A DNA stretch of 64,000 bases from Moraxella nonliquefaciens (lineage in GTDB: Bacteria; Pseudomonadota; Gammaproteobacteria; Pseudomonadales; Moraxellaceae), in the NCBI RefSeq assembly GCF_001679005.1, contig NZ_LXTW01000034.1:1-64000 (forward strand), read 5' to 3'. Position numbers and translations under genes: made by a program. Positions 26,435 through 36,400 of the stretch are shown one piece after another (within the stretch, counting starts at the first letter, position 1; every line of letters begins with the position of its first letter). The notes under the pieces are model-generated. The model did no database searches. It was not told the DNA's origin and saw only the letters and a program-made list of their open reading frames with translations.

Positions 26435-28135
26435 CTATTTTTTGCTTTCTTCTAATTGACGTAAATCCTTACGCAAGATTTTACCTACGTTGGATTTTGG
26501 CAATTCGCTGACGAAAGCCACATATTTAGGGCGTTTATAACCTGTCAAATTCTCTTTTGCCCATGCAATGACCTCTTTGTCCGTTAGGCTGTCGTCTTTT
26601 TTGACCACATAGGCTTTAACAAGCTCGCCACTGTGCTCATCAGGCACGCCAATCACACCACATTCTAGCACTTTGGGATGAGCACTAATAACCCTCTCCA
26701 CCTCATTGGGGTAAACATTAAAACCTGACACCAAAATCATGTCTTTTTTGCGGTCAACGATTTTAACAAAGCCCTGCTCATCCATTATGCCAATATCACC
26801 TGTTTTAAAGTAGCCGTCTTGTGTCATGGATTTTTCGGTCTCATCAGGGCGATTGTAGTACCCTTTCATGACCTGAGGGCCTTTAATGGCAATCTCTCCT
26901 GGCTCACCAAATGCCACCTCTTTGCCATCATCATCCAGTAAAATCACATCGGTATTGGGGAAGGGAATGCCAATTTTACCTGTATAACTGCCTGGGGGAT
27001 TTATTGTGGCAACAGGCGATGTCTCAGACAATCCATAGCCCTCAACGATGTAATTACCCGTGAGTCTCTCCCACGCCTCTGCTGTGCTTGATAATACCGA
27101 CATGCCACCACCAAGCGACAAACGTAGGTTTGAATGGTCAATATTTTTAAAGCCTTTATGGTTAGCAAGGGCATTAAATAAGGTATTGACCGCAGGGAAA
27201 AACACAGGGCGGTACTTGGCAAAATCTTTGGTTAAGGCGTCAAAATCACGGGCGTTGGTGATAAGTAGCAAGCCAAAGCCCATCTTAAAGCCAACCATAG
27301 ACACCGTAAATGAAAAAATATGATACAAAGGCAACGCTGTGGCAATGTATTTGCCTGTCAAGTCCTCATCGGCAGGAAATACCTTATGAATGAATGTCAT
27401 GCACTGCTCAACGTTAATGATGAGGTTTTTATGGGTAAGCATCGCCCCCTTTGCCACGCCTGTTGTACCGCCTGTGTATTGCAATACTGCAATGTCATCA
27501 AGCGACAGTTCGGGGCGGACATAGCGACTTGCTGACACTGCTGTTAGTGCGTCTTTAAAACTTACAGCATTAGGAATGTTCCAGCTTGGTACCATTTTTT
27601 TGACATGGCGGACAACCAAATTGACCAAAGTGCCTTTTAGTCCCATCATATCGCCAATGCTTGCTACGATGATGTGCTTCACCTGAGCTTTGTTTTTGAC
27701 TTTCTCAAAAGTATGAGCAAAGTTTTCAACGATAAACAACGCCTTTGCCCCACTGTCATTTAGCTGGTGTTCTAGCTCATGTGGTGTGTATAGCGGATTA
27801 ACATTGACAAGGGTGAGACCTGCTCGCACAATGCCCATCATCGCAATCGGATACTGTAAAATATTTGGCATCATCACCGCCACTTTATCGCCCTTGACCA
27901 ACCCTAGCGACTGCAAATAACTGGCAATCTGACGGCTATATGTATCAAGTTCACGATAGCTAATAGACACCCCCATACACGTTAGGGCGATTTTATTGCC
28001 GTGTTTGGCAAAATTATGCTCAAAGCTGTCAAGTAATGAATTGACACCATCTGGCACCTTGACGTTAATATCAAGTCCATGATTGGCGTAAGTTTTTATC
28101 CAAGGGCGGTCGGATGGGATGCTAAAATTTTGCAT
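26435..28135 (-). CDS. fadD: Long-chain fatty-acid-CoA ligase
   Basis: Adenylate-forming enzyme that activates fatty acids to acyl-CoA at the inner membrane for beta-oxidation or lipid synthesis. The 566-residue protein has the AMP-binding loop YTGGTTGVAKGAMLTHKN, GYGLSETSPV, the hinge region FKTGDIGIMDEQGFVKIVDRKKDM, and the C-terminal lysine region LPKSNVGKILRKDLR. The length matches E. coli FadD (561). It is monocistronic on the minus strand; an acyl-CoA dehydrogenase sits elsewhere in the window at 46.2 kb. Confidence 0.94.
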   Translation of the reverse strand: MQNFSIPSDRPWIKTYANHGLDINVKVPDGVNSLLDSFEHNFAKHGNKIALTCMGVSISYRELDTYSRQIASYLQSLGLVKGDKVAVMMPNILQYPIAMMGIVRAGLTLVNVNPLYTPHELEHQLNDSGAKALFIVENFAHTFEKVKNKAQVKHIIVASIGDMMGLKGTLVNLVVRHVKKMVPSWNIPNAVSFKDALTAVSASRYVRPELSLDDIAVLQYTGGTTGVAKGAMLTHKNLIINVEQCMTFIHKVFPADEDLTGKYIATALPLYHIFSFTVSMVGFKMGFGLLLITNARDFDALTKDFAKYRPVFFPAVNTLFNALANHKGFKNIDHSNLRLSLGGGMSVLSSTAEAWERLTGNYIVEGYGLSETSPVATINPPGSYTGKIGIPFPNTDVILLDDDGKEVAFGEPGEIAIKGPQVMKGYYNRPDETEKSMTQDGYFKTGDIGIMDEQGFVKIVDRKKDMILVSGFNVYPNEVERVISAHPKVLECGVIGVPDEHSGELVKAYVVKKDDSLTDKEVIAWAKENLTGYKRPKYVAFVSELPKSNVGKILRKDLRQLEESKK

Positions 28136-28293
28136 GGCTCTTCCTTAATATCTAAAATAAAATGCAGAAACTGCGTCAGATTGCTAAAAAGTTAGGCAAA
28201 ATCACAGACATAAATGTAAGCAAATATTACGCATAAAATACACCATTTTTGTCAAATTGCCAAATCATTTTTTAAAAAGATGAGATTTTTATC

Positions 28294-28467
28294 ATGATGA
28301 CGTTGTTTGTGGGGCTATTTGTAGGATTATTGACAAGATACAAAAATCAGATACAAGAAATCGCCAAAATCAAAAAAGATAAAGCAGCACAAGACACGCA
28401 GGCAAAACCCAAATCAAAAGCAAAGACCCCTATTTTTATTAAGTCAAAGCCAAAGATAAGGTCCTAA
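28294..28467 (+). CDS. Possible 57-residue membrane-anchored small protein
   Basis: ATG at 28294 opens a 58-codon frame ending TAA at 28465-28467. The product begins with a hydrophobic segment (MMTLFVGLFVGLLTRY) followed by a very basic tail (KIKKDKAAQ, KPKSKAKTP, KSKPKIRS). That is a plausible small membrane protein. No strong ribosome-binding site is visible and no family is recognised. It lies in a 518-bp gap between fadD and the coiled-coil gene, and hairpins follow it. Confidence 0.4.
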   Translation: MMTLFVGLFVGLLTRYKNQIQEIAKIKKDKAAQDTQAKPKSKAKTPIFIKSKPKIRS

Positions 28468-28516
28468 AATGCCAATTTTAAAAAAATTGGTAAAAACTCT
28501 TAGGATAAAAATAGGG
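28462..28516. repeat. Nested inverted repeats after the small ORF
   Basis: TCCTAA pairs with TTAGGA (outer) and CCAATTTT with AAAATTGG (inner), overlapping the end of the small ORF. A second palindrome (ATGAATTTTGAATTCAT) lies near 28530. No T run follows on the plus strand. Confidence 0.5.
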
Positions 28517-28614
28517 CGACGGTTTGATGAATGAATTTTGAATTCATTGTGTTTTTAATGCTAAGGCAAAATGCCAATAAATAACGCCTTGTGCTACTTT
28601 GGTTTTTGGGTGAT

Positions 28615-28639
28615 ATGGGTTTTATAGGTCAAAACCCAT
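28615..28639. repeat. 9-bp hairpin beyond the coiled-coil gene
   Basis: ATGGGTTTT (28615-28623) pairs perfectly with AAAACCCAT (28631-28639) over a 7-nt loop. It is just past the stop of the minus-strand gene at 28654 but lacks a T tract, so it may stabilise the 3' end rather than terminate. Confidence 0.55.
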
Positions 28640-28653
28640 TCCCCCAAAATTGA

Positions 28654-29535
28654 TTATAATGGCTTGATGGTTAATAATTCATCAATGATGGATTTAAATT
28701 CGTTAGGGATGATGATTTTAAAATTGGCAATCTCATTTTTTATGCTAATGAGTTTTTGGGTTTGAATATTAACCCTTTCATTTAATAAAATTTGCCGTTC
28801 ATGGAAGCGTTTGTTATATTCCTCTTCATAGGCTACAAGGGATTTATTTTGAAATTCACGGAATTTGGCTTTATAGGCATTGACTGTGCTTTCATGCTCT
28901 CTGTGTTCGGCCAATAGATAGTTTTGTAATTTTTGTAATTCATCTAAGTCATATAAAGGCGTGTGGTGAATTTTAAATACCTGCTCGCCCACTTCTTTAA
29001 AACTGATGCGTTCTTTTTTGTTCAGGCTTGTGCGGATTTTATCAAAATTATGAATGAATTTGCCAATATGAGATGCTCGGGCTTCGGCCGTTTTATAAAT
29101 AATCACATCCGATAAAGGTAGGGTAAGCAAATAATCTTCCATATCTACATTTAATAAAGCCCCCAACTCTTCCATGTCAATCTCTTCTAACAGACGCTCC
29201 TGTTCATCTCTTACTTGTTTGATTTTGGTATTGAGTATGTCAAGACGTCTGTCTTTTTCTTTGATGGCACTTCTAAAAAAGGCAGAAATGGCGTACAGAT
29301 GACCAATGTTGGCAAGTTTGGTATCAATATCATTGACCTTTTTAAAATTATCTAACGCCTCACCATCAAGGCTGGATGTATGCGTTTCAAGATTATTAAC
29401 CTCATCTTGGATGGGTTTTAGCGTTTCTTTGATACGTTCACAGATGTAGTTAGCCTCCGATGAGCTAAGACCTGAGACGTTAAAATATGGGTTTTTGGTT
29501 AGTAATTTATGGGCAAGCTCTTGACTTATCATCAT
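28654..29535 (-). CDS. Hypothetical coiled-coil protein
   Basis: I do not recognise this 293-residue protein. There is no signal peptide or membrane segment. It is dominated by charged helices: about 30-60 (ICERIKETLKPIQDEVNNLE), 90-125 (KDRRLDILNTKIKQVRDEQERLLEEID) and 200-270 (LAEHREHESTVNAYKAKFREFQNK). This suggests a cytoplasmic coiled-coil protein. Translation from 29535 is supported by AGGAAA seven bases upstream. The coding DNA is more AT-rich than the flanking fadD and coaBC genes, consistent with an accessory gene. It may share a transcript with coaBC upstream (89-bp gap). Confidence 0.7.
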   Translation of the reverse strand: MMISQELAHKLLTKNPYFNVSGLSSSEANYICERIKETLKPIQDEVNNLETHTSSLDGEALDNFKKVNDIDTKLANIGHLYAISAFFRSAIKEKDRRLDILNTKIKQVRDEQERLLEEIDMEELGALLNVDMEDYLLTLPLSDVIIYKTAEARASHIGKFIHNFDKIRTSLNKKERISFKEVGEQVFKIHHTPLYDLDELQKLQNYLLAEHREHESTVNAYKAKFREFQNKSLVAYEEEYNKRFHERQILLNERVNIQTQKLISIKNEIANFKIIIPNEFKSIIDELLTIKPL

Positions 29536-29624
29536 ATTTTCCTATTTAATAAAAAATCATCAGTTAAATAACATGAATGGCATTAAAACCATATTAACGT
29601 AAATCATCAGCAAAATCAATGATA

Positions 29625-30845
29625 CTAAATAATTCGTGCCACACATTCAACCAAACTTTTGGCGATGCTCTCTTTACTTGCCTTATCCAACACCATTTTA
29701 TCCATACCATAGTGCTTGGCAAAAAATACCGTCATGGCGTTATCATCCGAACCAAAGCCAATGCTTTTATCTGATACGTCATTGACAGCTATCATGTCCA
29801 AATTTTTGGCGATAAGTTTGGCATGGGCGTAATTTTCGCTGTCTTGTGTTTCAGCGGCAAAGCCTACCATGACAGCATTTGGAAAGGTGTGGCTTATCGT
29901 TGCTAAAATGTCGGGGTTTTTGATAAGTGCTAAGGTTAAATCATCTTGGTTAGAGGTTTTTTTGATTTTTTGGGAGGCGATGTTGGCAACTTTATAATCG
30001 GCGACGGCAGCGGTGGCAATAAAAATACTATCACCATCATCGGTCATGACCAACTGGCAAGCACTTAGCATGTCATCAGCGGTGGTAACTGTGATGCGTT
30101 TTGCCCCAAAAGGGGTAGGCAGATGCACACCACGCCCTGCAACTATGGTAACATCCGCCCCTGCATTCATGCACGCTTTTGCAATGGCAAAACCCATTTT
30201 TCCTGTGGAATGGTTGGACAAAAATCGCACAGGGTCAATGGCTTCAACGGTTGCCCCTGCGGTGATGATGACTTTTTTGCCACGCAAAGATTGGGGGGTT
30301 TGGCTTTTGGCAAGCAAAGTTAAAATCCGCTCGCACAAGTCATCAGGTTCAGGTAATCGCCCTGCCCCCACATCACCGCACGCCTGTTCGCCACTGTCAG
30401 GGGTCAGCACGGTGTAGCCAAAACGGGTAAGTTTGGCAAGGTTATCCTGTACGATGGCATGAGCATACATCGCCTGATTCATGGCAGGGGCGATGACAAT
30501 GGGAGCTGTTGTAGCAAGTGCAACGGTGGTTACAAGGTTGTCCGCCAAACCGCCAGCAAGCCTGCCAATGGTGTTGGCACTGGCAGGGGCGATGACGACC
30601 ATGTCCGCCCATTTGGCAAGCTCAATATGTCCCATGCCACGTTCAGCTTCATCGTCCAGTAGCTTGGTGTGAACTTCGTTGCCTGTCAAGGCCTGTAAAG
30701 TCAAAGGGGTGATAAATTCACACGCCCCATCCGTCATCATCACACGCACAGTGCAACCTGCTTTTATCAGTAAACGAGCAAGGACGGCAGATTTATAGGC
30801 AGAGATACCGCCTGTAATGGCAAGTAGGATATTGGGGCAGGTCAT
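29625..30845 (-). CDS. coaBC: Bifunctional phosphopantothenoylcysteine decarboxylase/synthetase
   Basis: Two consecutive steps of coenzyme A synthesis: joining cysteine to 4'-phosphopantothenate (CoaB) and decarboxylating the product (CoaC). The 406-residue protein has the N-terminal flavoprotein CoaC domain (LLAITGGISAYKSAVL, IELAKWADMVVIAPASANT, PAMNQAMYAH, QACGDVGAGRLPEP with the catalytic Cys). The C-terminal CoaB domain starts at KKVIITAGATVEAIDPVRFLSNHSTGKMG. Both are complete. Confidence 0.96.
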   Translation of the reverse strand: MTCPNILLAITGGISAYKSAVLARLLIKAGCTVRVMMTDGACEFITPLTLQALTGNEVHTKLLDDEAERGMGHIELAKWADMVVIAPASANTIGRLAGGLADNLVTTVALATTAPIVIAPAMNQAMYAHAIVQDNLAKLTRFGYTVLTPDSGEQACGDVGAGRLPEPDDLCERILTLLAKSQTPQSLRGKKVIITAGATVEAIDPVRFLSNHSTGKMGFAIAKACMNAGADVTIVAGRGVHLPTPFGAKRITVTTADDMLSACQLVMTDDGDSIFIATAAVADYKVANIASQKIKKTSNQDDLTLALIKNPDILATISHTFPNAVMVGFAAETQDSENYAHAKLIAKNLDMIAVNDVSDKSIGFGSDDNAMTVFFAKHYGMDKMVLDKASKESIAKSLVECVARII

Positions 30846-31031
30846 GGCAGTTTTGTAACTAAACTAAATGGGTTATTGTACCACATATTACACACCTTGA
30901 CACACCTTGACAAAAAACTTGTCAAAACAATGGCTGTTTTTAGCATGTCAAACCAACTTGCCTTGTAAACCGATTTGGTCAGTTTGCTTTTTGCTGATAC
31001 AATCTGTTATAAAAATTACAAGATGAACAAA

Positions 31032-31781
31032 TCACCCCCACACCAATTTTGCCACCATACAAAAGCACACCACCACAATCACAGGGCGAATAAGTTTTGC
31101 ACCCCCTTTGACAACCATGTGCGAACCCAAATACGCACCAATGAGTTGCCCTACCATCATGACAAGCCCCAAAATCCACACCACTTGACCACCCAAAATA
31201 AAGAAAATCAGTGATGCAATGTTAGTGGCAAAATTTAATAATTTGGCTCGTGCGGTTGCTTGCACCAAATCACGTCCACGCAGTACCACCTGAGATAGGC
31301 TAAAAAACGTTCCTGTTCCTGGCCCAAAATAACCGTCGTACAGCCCAATAAGCGGAGCAATTGTTCGCTCATAGAGTGTTTGGCTCATTTTGGGCGTGGT
31401 TTCAAGTTTACCCAAATTAGGGCTAAACAGCGTATACACCCCAACCGCCCCAATGACAAAAGGCAATGCCTTTTGCAAAAAATCAGGGGGAGACAATTGC
31501 ACCAGTACCGTCCCCATCCCTGATGCCATGAATGCCACAATAAGGGCAGTCTTCATCATCTTAGGGTGAATGAACCCCTTTTTTATCATGGTAACACTTG
31601 CTGAAAATGACCCTGCACAGGCTTGCAATTTATTGGTGGCAAGCACCGATACAGGATTCATGCCCGTCAAAAGCAGCGCAGGAATGGTCAAAAGTCCGCC
31701 ACCGCCTGCCATGGCATCAATAAACCCTGCCATCAGTGCCACAAAAAATAGCAGGAATATAAGGTGAAAGGTGAGTGCCAT
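31032..31781 (-). CDS. TSUP-family permease (TauE/SafE)
   Basis: A 249-residue inner-membrane protein of the TauE/SafE family, whose members move sulfite, sulfonates or other organic anions. It has about seven hydrophobic segments with the family repeats GFIDAMAGGGGLLTIPALLL (about 18-37) and YDGYFGPGTGTFFSL (about 150-164), and NKLQACAGSFSASVT in between. The substrate cannot be inferred; no sulfur gene is adjacent. It is divergent from the DAACS symporter. Confidence 0.85.
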   Translation of the reverse strand: MALTFHLIFLLFFVALMAGFIDAMAGGGGLLTIPALLLTGMNPVSVLATNKLQACAGSFSASVTMIKKGFIHPKMMKTALIVAFMASGMGTVLVQLSPPDFLQKALPFVIGAVGVYTLFSPNLGKLETTPKMSQTLYERTIAPLIGLYDGYFGPGTGTFFSLSQVVLRGRDLVQATARAKLLNFATNIASLIFFILGGQVVWILGLVMMVGQLIGAYLGSHMVVKGGAKLIRPVIVVVCFCMVAKLVWG

Positions 31782-31895
31782 GTCATTATTCCAAAAATCT
31801 TATTTTAACAAAGAATAAAATGATTTTGTTGATTTGTGTTAAAATAGTGTGTTTTTTGTTAAAAATTATGCTTTTTTACATCAATAGGACTGGTT

Positions 31896-33176
31896 ATGTC
31901 AAAACTTTTTTCATGGTATTTTAAACCAAACTTATTATTAAGAATTCTCATCGGTCTAATTCTAGGTTCAATCTGTGGTATTATTTTTCAAAATGCCCAA
32001 ACCGCCATCAGTATTTTATCGCCCATTGGTGAGCTTTTCATTCGTCTGTTAAAAATGATTGTCATCCCCGTCATTGCCTCCACGCTCGTCGTAGGGGCAA
32101 GCTCAATCACGCCTGCCCAACTTGGGCGTATCGGCATAAAAACGCTGATTTATTATACCATAACCTCTGCTTTTGCCATCATCATCGGTCTTGGTGTGGG
32201 CAGGCTCTTTAACCCTGGTATGGGGCTAGAACTCATCGCTGACACCACAACCGAAGGCAAAACTGCCCAAGCTCCAAGCATGCTCCAAATTTTGCTTGAA
32301 ATTGTCCCAACCAACCCCATCGGCGTGATCAGCAGTGGTCAAGTGTTGCCCATGATTTTCTTTTGTCTGATATTTGGTATCGCCCTTGCCTTTGGACGTG
32401 ATAGCGATGATGACAATGTCAAAAAAAGCTCGGATGCGGTATTTTATTTTGTAGATGGGGTCAGCCATGCAATGTTTAGGATTGTCGGTTGGGTCATGCA
32501 GTACGCTCCGATTGGTGTTTTTGCCCTAATTTTTATCGTTTTTTCAAAAAATGGGGCAACCGCTTTTGGTTCGCTTGCCAGTGTTACAGCAACCGTTTAT
32601 GTTGGTTTTGCCTTGCAAATTGCCCTTGTATACTGTGTGATTTGCGCCCTAATGAAACTGTCTCCACTTATTTTTTTAAAAAAGGTTCGCCCTGCTTTTA
32701 TCACCGCCTTTGTTACTCGCTCATCAGGGGCAACCTTGCCTGTATCTATCCAAGCATCACAAAATATGGGCATTCCCAAAAACATTTATAGCTTTGGTTT
32801 GCCTGTTGGTTCTACGATGAACATGGATGGCACAACAGTATATCTGGGCGTGTGTGCCATTTTTATCGCCAATGCGGTGGGTGTGTCGCTTGATGGCTCA
32901 CAAATGCTGACCATCACCATGACCGCCATACTGGGTGCAATTGGCACAGCAGGTGTACCGGGGGCTGGGGCGATTATGCTACTTATGGTGCTAGAATCCA
33001 TTGGTTTGCCTGTGGAGGCTGGCTCTGCGGTGGCGATTGCCTATGGCATGATTTTAGGTATTGATGCCTTGCTTGACATGGGTCGCACCGCCTTAAATGT
33101 CGTGGGTGACATCACAGGGGTTGCAACCGTCGCCAAACAAGAGGGGGTTTTGGATAAACAAATGTGGGATTCTTGA
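31896..33176 (+). CDS. DAACS-family dicarboxylate/amino acid:cation symporter
   Basis: A 426-residue Na+- or H+-coupled importer, most like GltP/GltT glutamate-aspartate carriers. It shows the first-helix region RLLKMIVIPVIASTLVVGASS, the re-entrant loop TRSSGATLPVSIQAS, the signature GLPVGSTMNMDGTTVYLG with the NMDGT ion-binding motif, and GVPGAGAIMLLMVLESIG. The binding-site region LLDMGRTALNVVGDI has the Arg that in this family often favours acidic amino acids. The exact substrate is inferred. Confidence 0.88.
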   Translation: MSKLFSWYFKPNLLLRILIGLILGSICGIIFQNAQTAISILSPIGELFIRLLKMIVIPVIASTLVVGASSITPAQLGRIGIKTLIYYTITSAFAIIIGLGVGRLFNPGMGLELIADTTTEGKTAQAPSMLQILLEIVPTNPIGVISSGQVLPMIFFCLIFGIALAFGRDSDDDNVKKSSDAVFYFVDGVSHAMFRIVGWVMQYAPIGVFALIFIVFSKNGATAFGSLASVTATVYVGFALQIALVYCVICALMKLSPLIFLKKVRPAFITAFVTRSSGATLPVSIQASQNMGIPKNIYSFGLPVGSTMNMDGTTVYLGVCAIFIANAVGVSLDGSQMLTITMTAILGAIGTAGVPGAGAIMLLMVLESIGLPVEAGSAVAIAYGMILGIDALLDMGRTALNVVGDITGVATVAKQEGVLDKQMWDS

Positions 33177-33199
33177 TTTTAATATCTTCTAGAATGGAT

Positions 33200-33218
33200 A
33201 CAAATGGTTAGTATTATC
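33200..33218. promoter_or_regulatory. Candidate Fur box upstream of tbpA
   Basis: The minus-strand reading GATAATACTAACCATTTGT matches 13 of 19 positions of GATAATGATAATCATTATC, with the first hexamer perfect. It lies just upstream of a TTGTTT/TATAAT promoter (33221-33249). Iron-repressed control is expected for tbpA. Confidence 0.4.
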
Positions 33219-33220
33219 GC

Positions 33221-33249
33221 TTGTTTATCACTTGTATTTGTATTATAAT
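33221..33249 (+). promoter_or_regulatory. Candidate tbpA promoter
   Basis: TTGTTT (33221-33226), a 17-bp spacer and TATAAT (33244-33249). If used it leaves a leader of roughly 215 nt before the tbpA start at 33472. The -35 is weak, as expected for an activated or repressor-controlled promoter. Confidence 0.45.
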
Positions 33250-33273
33250 TTTACTTATTTTTACAAACTTTAA

Positions 33274-33345
33274 ACCAAAATAACCAAAATCAAAAATTCA
33301 ATCACTTTGGTTGGGTGTTTTTAGCAAGCAAATGGTTATTTTGGT
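33274..33345. repeat. Perfect 13-bp inverted repeat in the tbpA leader
   Basis: ACCAAAATAACCA (33274-33286) is matched exactly by TGGTTATTTTGGT (33333-33345), with 46 bases between the arms. It is either a stable leader structure or paired protein sites; the run AAAAAATAAG follows it. Confidence 0.8.
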
Positions 33346-33471
33346 AAAAAATAAGTTTTCAAAGACGATACACTTCATACACATTTTTGGCATCTTAAAC
33401 TTGATGCTTGCCTTGTGGTTGATTGGGGTGTATCGGTGTGTCAAAGTGCAAAAGCCAACAGGTGGTCATTG

Positions 33472-36400
33472 ATGAATCAATCAAAACAAAACAACAAATC
33501 CAAAAAATCCAAACAAGTATTAAAACTTAGTGCCTTGTCTTTGGGTCTGCTTAACATCACGCAGGTGGCACTGGCAAACACAACGGCCGATAAGGCGGAG
33601 GCAACAGATAAGACAAACCTTGTTGTTGTCTTGGATGAAACTGTCGTAACAGCGAAGAAAAACGCTCGTAAAGCCAACGAAGTTACAGGGCTTGGCAAGG
33701 TGGTCAAAACTGCTGAGACCATCAATAAAGAACAAGTACTAAACATTCGAGACTTAACACGCTATGACCCTGGCATTGCTGTGGTTGAGCAAGGTCGTGG
33801 GGCAAGCTCGGGCTATTCTATTCGTGGTATGGATAAAAATCGTGTGGCGGTATTGGTTGATGGCATCAATCAAGCCCAGCACTATGCCCTACAAGGTCCT
33901 GTGGCAGGCAAAAATTATGCCGCAGGTGGGGCAATCAACGAAATAGAATACGAAAATGTCCGCTCCATTGAGATTAGTAAAGGTGCAAATTCAAGTGAAC
34001 ATGGCTCTGGGGCGTTATCTGGCTCTGTGGCATTTGTTACCAAAACCGCCGATGACATCATCAAAGATGGTAAAGATTGGGGTGTGCAGACCAAAACTGC
34101 CTATGCCAGTAAAAATAACGCATGGGTTAATTCTGTGGCAGCAGCAGGCAAGGCAGGTTCTTTTAGCGGTCTTGTCATCTACACCGACCGCCGTGGTCAA
34201 GAATACAAGGCACATGATGATGCCTATCAGGGCAGCCAAAGTTTTGATAGAGCGGTGGCAACCACTGACCCAAATAACCGCACATTTTTAATGGCAAATG
34301 AATGTGCCAATGGTAATTATGAAGCGTGTGCCTCTGGCGGTCAAACCAAACTTCAAGCCACGCCAACCAATGTGCGTGATAAGGTAAATGTCAAAGATTA
34401 TACAGGTCCTAACCGCCTTATCCCAAACCCGCTCACCCAAGACAGCAAATCCTTGCTACTTCGCCCAGGTTATCAGCTAAACGATAAGCACTATGTTGGT
34501 GGTGTGTATGAAACCACCAAACAAAACTATGCCATGCAAGATAAAACCGTGCCTGCTTATCTGACGGTTCATGACATTGACAAATCAAGGCTCAGCAACC
34601 ATGCCCAAGCCAATGGCTATTATCAAGGCAATAACCTTGGTGAACGCATTCGTGATGCCATTGGGGAAAATTCAGGTTATGGCATCAACTATGCTCATGG
34701 CGTATTTTATGATGAAAAACACCAAAAAGACCGCCTAGGGCTTGAATATGTTTATGACAGCAAAGGTGAAAATAAATGGTTTGATGATGTGCGTGTGTCT
34801 TATGACAAGCAAGACATTACGCTACGCAGCCAGCTGACCAACACGCACTGTTCAACCTATCCGCACATTGACAAAAATTGTACGCCTGATGTCAATAAAC
34901 CTTTTTCGGTAAAAGAGGTGGATAACAATGCCTATAAAGAACAGCATAATTTAATCAAAGCCGTCTTTAACAAAAAACTGGCGTTGGGTAGTACACATCA
35001 TCACATCAATCTGCAAGTTGGCTATGATAAATTCAATTCAAGCCTTAGCCGTGAAGATTATCGTTTGGCAACCCATCAATCTTATCAAAAACTTGATTAC
35101 ACCCCACTAAGTAATCCTTTGCCAGATGAGTTTAAGCCGATTTTAGGTTCAGACAACAGACCCATTTGCCTTGATGCTCATGGTTATGGCAGTACCCATA
35201 ACCATGCTTGTAACACCAACAACAGCACTTATCAAAATTTTGCCATCAAGCAAGGCATAGAGCAATACAACCAAAAAACCAATACCGATAAGATTGATTA
35301 TCAAGCCGTCATTGACCAATATGATAAGAAAAACCCCAACAACACCCTAAAACCCTTTGAGAAAATCAAACAAAGTTTGGGTAAAGAAACATACGACAAG
35401 ATAGACAGACTGGGCTTTGATGCTTATGCAGAGTTGCGTACCCAATGGGCGGATTGGAGCAATAACAACAGCCGACAAAATGCCAATAAAGGCACGGATA
35501 ATATCTATGAGCCAAATCAAGCGACTGTTGTCAAAGATGATAAATGCAAATATAGCGAGACCAACAGCTATGCTGATTGCTCAACCACTCGCCACATCAG
35601 CGGTAATAATTATTTCATCGCTTTAAAAGACAACATGACCATTAATAAATATGTTGATTTGGGGTTGGGCGCTCGCTATGACAGAATCAAACACAAATCT
35701 GATGTGCCTTTGGTGGACAACAGTGCCAGCAACCAGCTGTCTTGGAATTTTGGCGTGGTGGTTAAGCCCACCAACTGGCTGGACATCGCTTATAGAAGCT
35801 CGCAAGGCTTTCGCATGCCAAGTTTTTCTGAAATGTATGGCGAACGCTTTGGCGTAACCATCGGTAAAGGCACGCAACATGGCTGTAAGGGTCTTTGGTA
35901 CATTTGTCAGCAGACTGTCCATCAAACTAAGCTAAAACCTGAAAAATCCTTTAACCAAGAAATCGGAGCGACTTTATATAACCACTTAGGCAGCCTTGAA
36001 GTCAGTTATTTTAAAAATCGCTATACCGATTTGATTGTTGGTAAAAGTGAAGAGATTAGAACCCTAACCCAAGGTGCTGATGCAGGCAAACAGCGTGGTA
36101 AAGGTGATTTGGGCTTTCATAATGGACAAGATGCTGATTTGACAGGCATTAACATTCTTGGCAGACTTGACCTAAACGCTGTCAATAGTCGCATTCCCTA
36201 TGGACTATACTCAACACTGGCTTATAACAAAGTTGATGTTAAAGGCAAAACCTTAAACCCAACTTTGGCAGGAACAAACATGCTGTTTGATGCCATTCAG
36301 CCATCTCGTTATGTGGTGGGGCTTGGCTATGATGCCCCAAGCCAAAAATGGGGAGCAAACGCCATGTTTACCCATTCTGATGCCAAAAATCCAAGCGAGA

